This document shows positions 62,736 to 64,000 of a DNA stretch of 64,000 bases, piece after piece. A program made the position numbers and the translations under genes. Positions within the stretch are counted from its first letter, which is position 1; each line of letters opens with the position of its first letter. The notes under the pieces were generated by a model that saw only the letters and a list, made by a program, of their open reading frames with translations, was not told where the DNA came from and ran no database searches. The stretch comes from Clarkia xantiana subsp. parviflora (Eukaryota; Streptophyta; Magnoliopsida; Myrtales; Onagraceae): assembly GCA_036873135.1 (NCBI GenBank), contig JAPTYO010000007.1, forward strand, positions 17,528,763 to 17,592,762, read 5' to 3'.

Positions 62736-64000
62736 TAATGACTAAAATCTAAATACGCGCATATATATAAGGAGTTTGTCTAGGATCATTTGAAAGCATG
62801 AGTGCTTTTGGCATGGGACCCACCTAATAAGAGAGATAAAGACACAAACTATGAGTTAAATTTAAAAATGGACACGACTAAAATAAACTATACTGTATTT
62901 ACTATTTACTTAGTTCTCTTTCAAGTTCCAATCCGATTTTTTTTCTAAAACTTTCCAAGTTCTAAACCGTTTTTTTTTTTCAAAACCTTATCGTTTTGTC
63001 TTTTATATTCATTTTTTGATTTTATATGTTATTATTATTATTATATATTATATTCTCTTAACAATATTCTCTTTTTTTTTAGTATTTCACTCAAACATAA
63101 GTTAATTAGTATTTTTTAAAAATAGGAGAAGCTTGGTTCTGATTTTTTTTTTAATTTCAAATTTCAACATTAAATCCAAAGAAAAATATTGATAATTTTC
63201 TGATTAAATGTTGTCATTAGAGAAACTTTGTTGGCAAAAAAAAAAAAAAACTCAATTCGTTTAGAAAAAAATCAGTCATGCTTACAAAAAGTACTCGATT
63301 TGGAAAAATATTAATCTAAACTATGAAATTATTACTAGTCAATGAAAAATCAAAAGATCTGCAAAAACTTAAGCATATTGGGAAAAGATTAATCATAAAA
63401 AAAATTATACATGTCCGTTCTTCTCGCGTAAGCGTTGTCATCAATGTTAGATCAATTTCGAAGATAATACATGAATATAACTAACTCGAGTTCGAGAATG
63501 ATACAACTTCATCACAAGTATTAGTTTACATTATCTCCATTTTTTCACCTCGAAATCAATACGATGACTTCAATTTGAAGCAACTAACGATATTTCCTAC
63601 CATGAAATAAATAATATTTTATTAAAAGCACTTATAGAAAATAAATTAAATATTAGCATGTAAATACACATACTGAAGAACTTAAATTGTAGAATGGCTC
63701 GCCAAATAGATTGTTGATGTCAAACAAATATTTGAAGCACTTAGCACTGTATACTTAGTATATAACTTTTAATTCTCATTATATACATAAATGAGATACT
63801 AAGAGATGAATTATATTTGGCCAAAATTAGATGAATTTTTGTGGTAAAAAAGGACAAGTTCTTAAATATGAATAAATTATTATACCTTATAATTGAGATA
63901 GTAATAATTTACCGGCAATGTATTTTGCAAATCATCCAAAAGATCGATAGTAAGAATATGATTAACGTTTGTTACTTATTTACAAAAATTTCATATTTTA
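62736..64000. other. AT-rich region upstream of enolase, nothing recognised
   Basis: Long T and A runs, an ATT microsatellite near 63030-63050 and no coding signal or clear transposon ends. Confidence 0.5.

Overview
This is a nuclear genomic segment from a flowering plant, probably a eudicot. The evidence is spliced genes with GT-AG introns, plant-specific families (a HsfA3-type heat-shock factor and a ROS1/DEMETER DNA glycosylase), an AT-rich background, and dense nested plant transposons (Tourist-like and hAT MITEs, a Helitron, a SINE, a TRIM, copia and gypsy LTR elements). The species cannot be named from the sequence. No bacterial genes, phage or CRISPR arrays are present.

Left gene block (about 0.6-12.6 kb, all on the minus strand). 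The first exon of a class A heat-stress factor (HSFA3-like) runs off the window edge inside its intron. A complete ROS1/DME-type 5-methylcytosine DNA glycosylase follows at 5182-12337. I resolved it into 19 coding exons that join without a frame error into 1600 residues and carry the catalytic Lys and Asp and the four-Cys iron-sulfur motif. A degenerate Tourist-like MITE, a miniature LTR retrotransposon (TRIM) and a foldback element lie between the two genes.

Middle (about 12.6-55.7 kb). This is a gene-free transposon nest in which insertion order can be read from target-site duplications. It holds two decayed LINE ends, several foldback elements (one of 1.9 kb with a GC-rich captured-looking core), a 123-bp SINE with a 13-bp duplication, and a 3.65-kb Helitron inserted in a Tourist-like MITE. 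It also holds two related non-autonomous gypsy elements of 4.2 and 10.0 kb, both transcribed leftwards and rich in internal tandem repeats. A hAT MITE carries another MITE and has an 8-bp duplication plus a paralogous empty site. The last large element is a 3.2-kb copia derivative whose two 184-bp LTRs look identical.

Right gene block (about 56.2-62.6 kb). It contains a bL31-family ribosomal protein gene (minus strand) with a 5'UTR intron, a tRNA-Leu(UAA) (plus strand) followed by tandem copies of its own 3' flank, and a complete enolase gene (minus strand, 17 exons, 444 residues). The most unusual feature of a functional gene is in enolase: a 187-bp tandem duplication has copied exon 4. The second copy is open, in phase and has GT/AG borders, so it could be a cassette or mutually exclusive exon, but its acceptor has lost its original upstream context.
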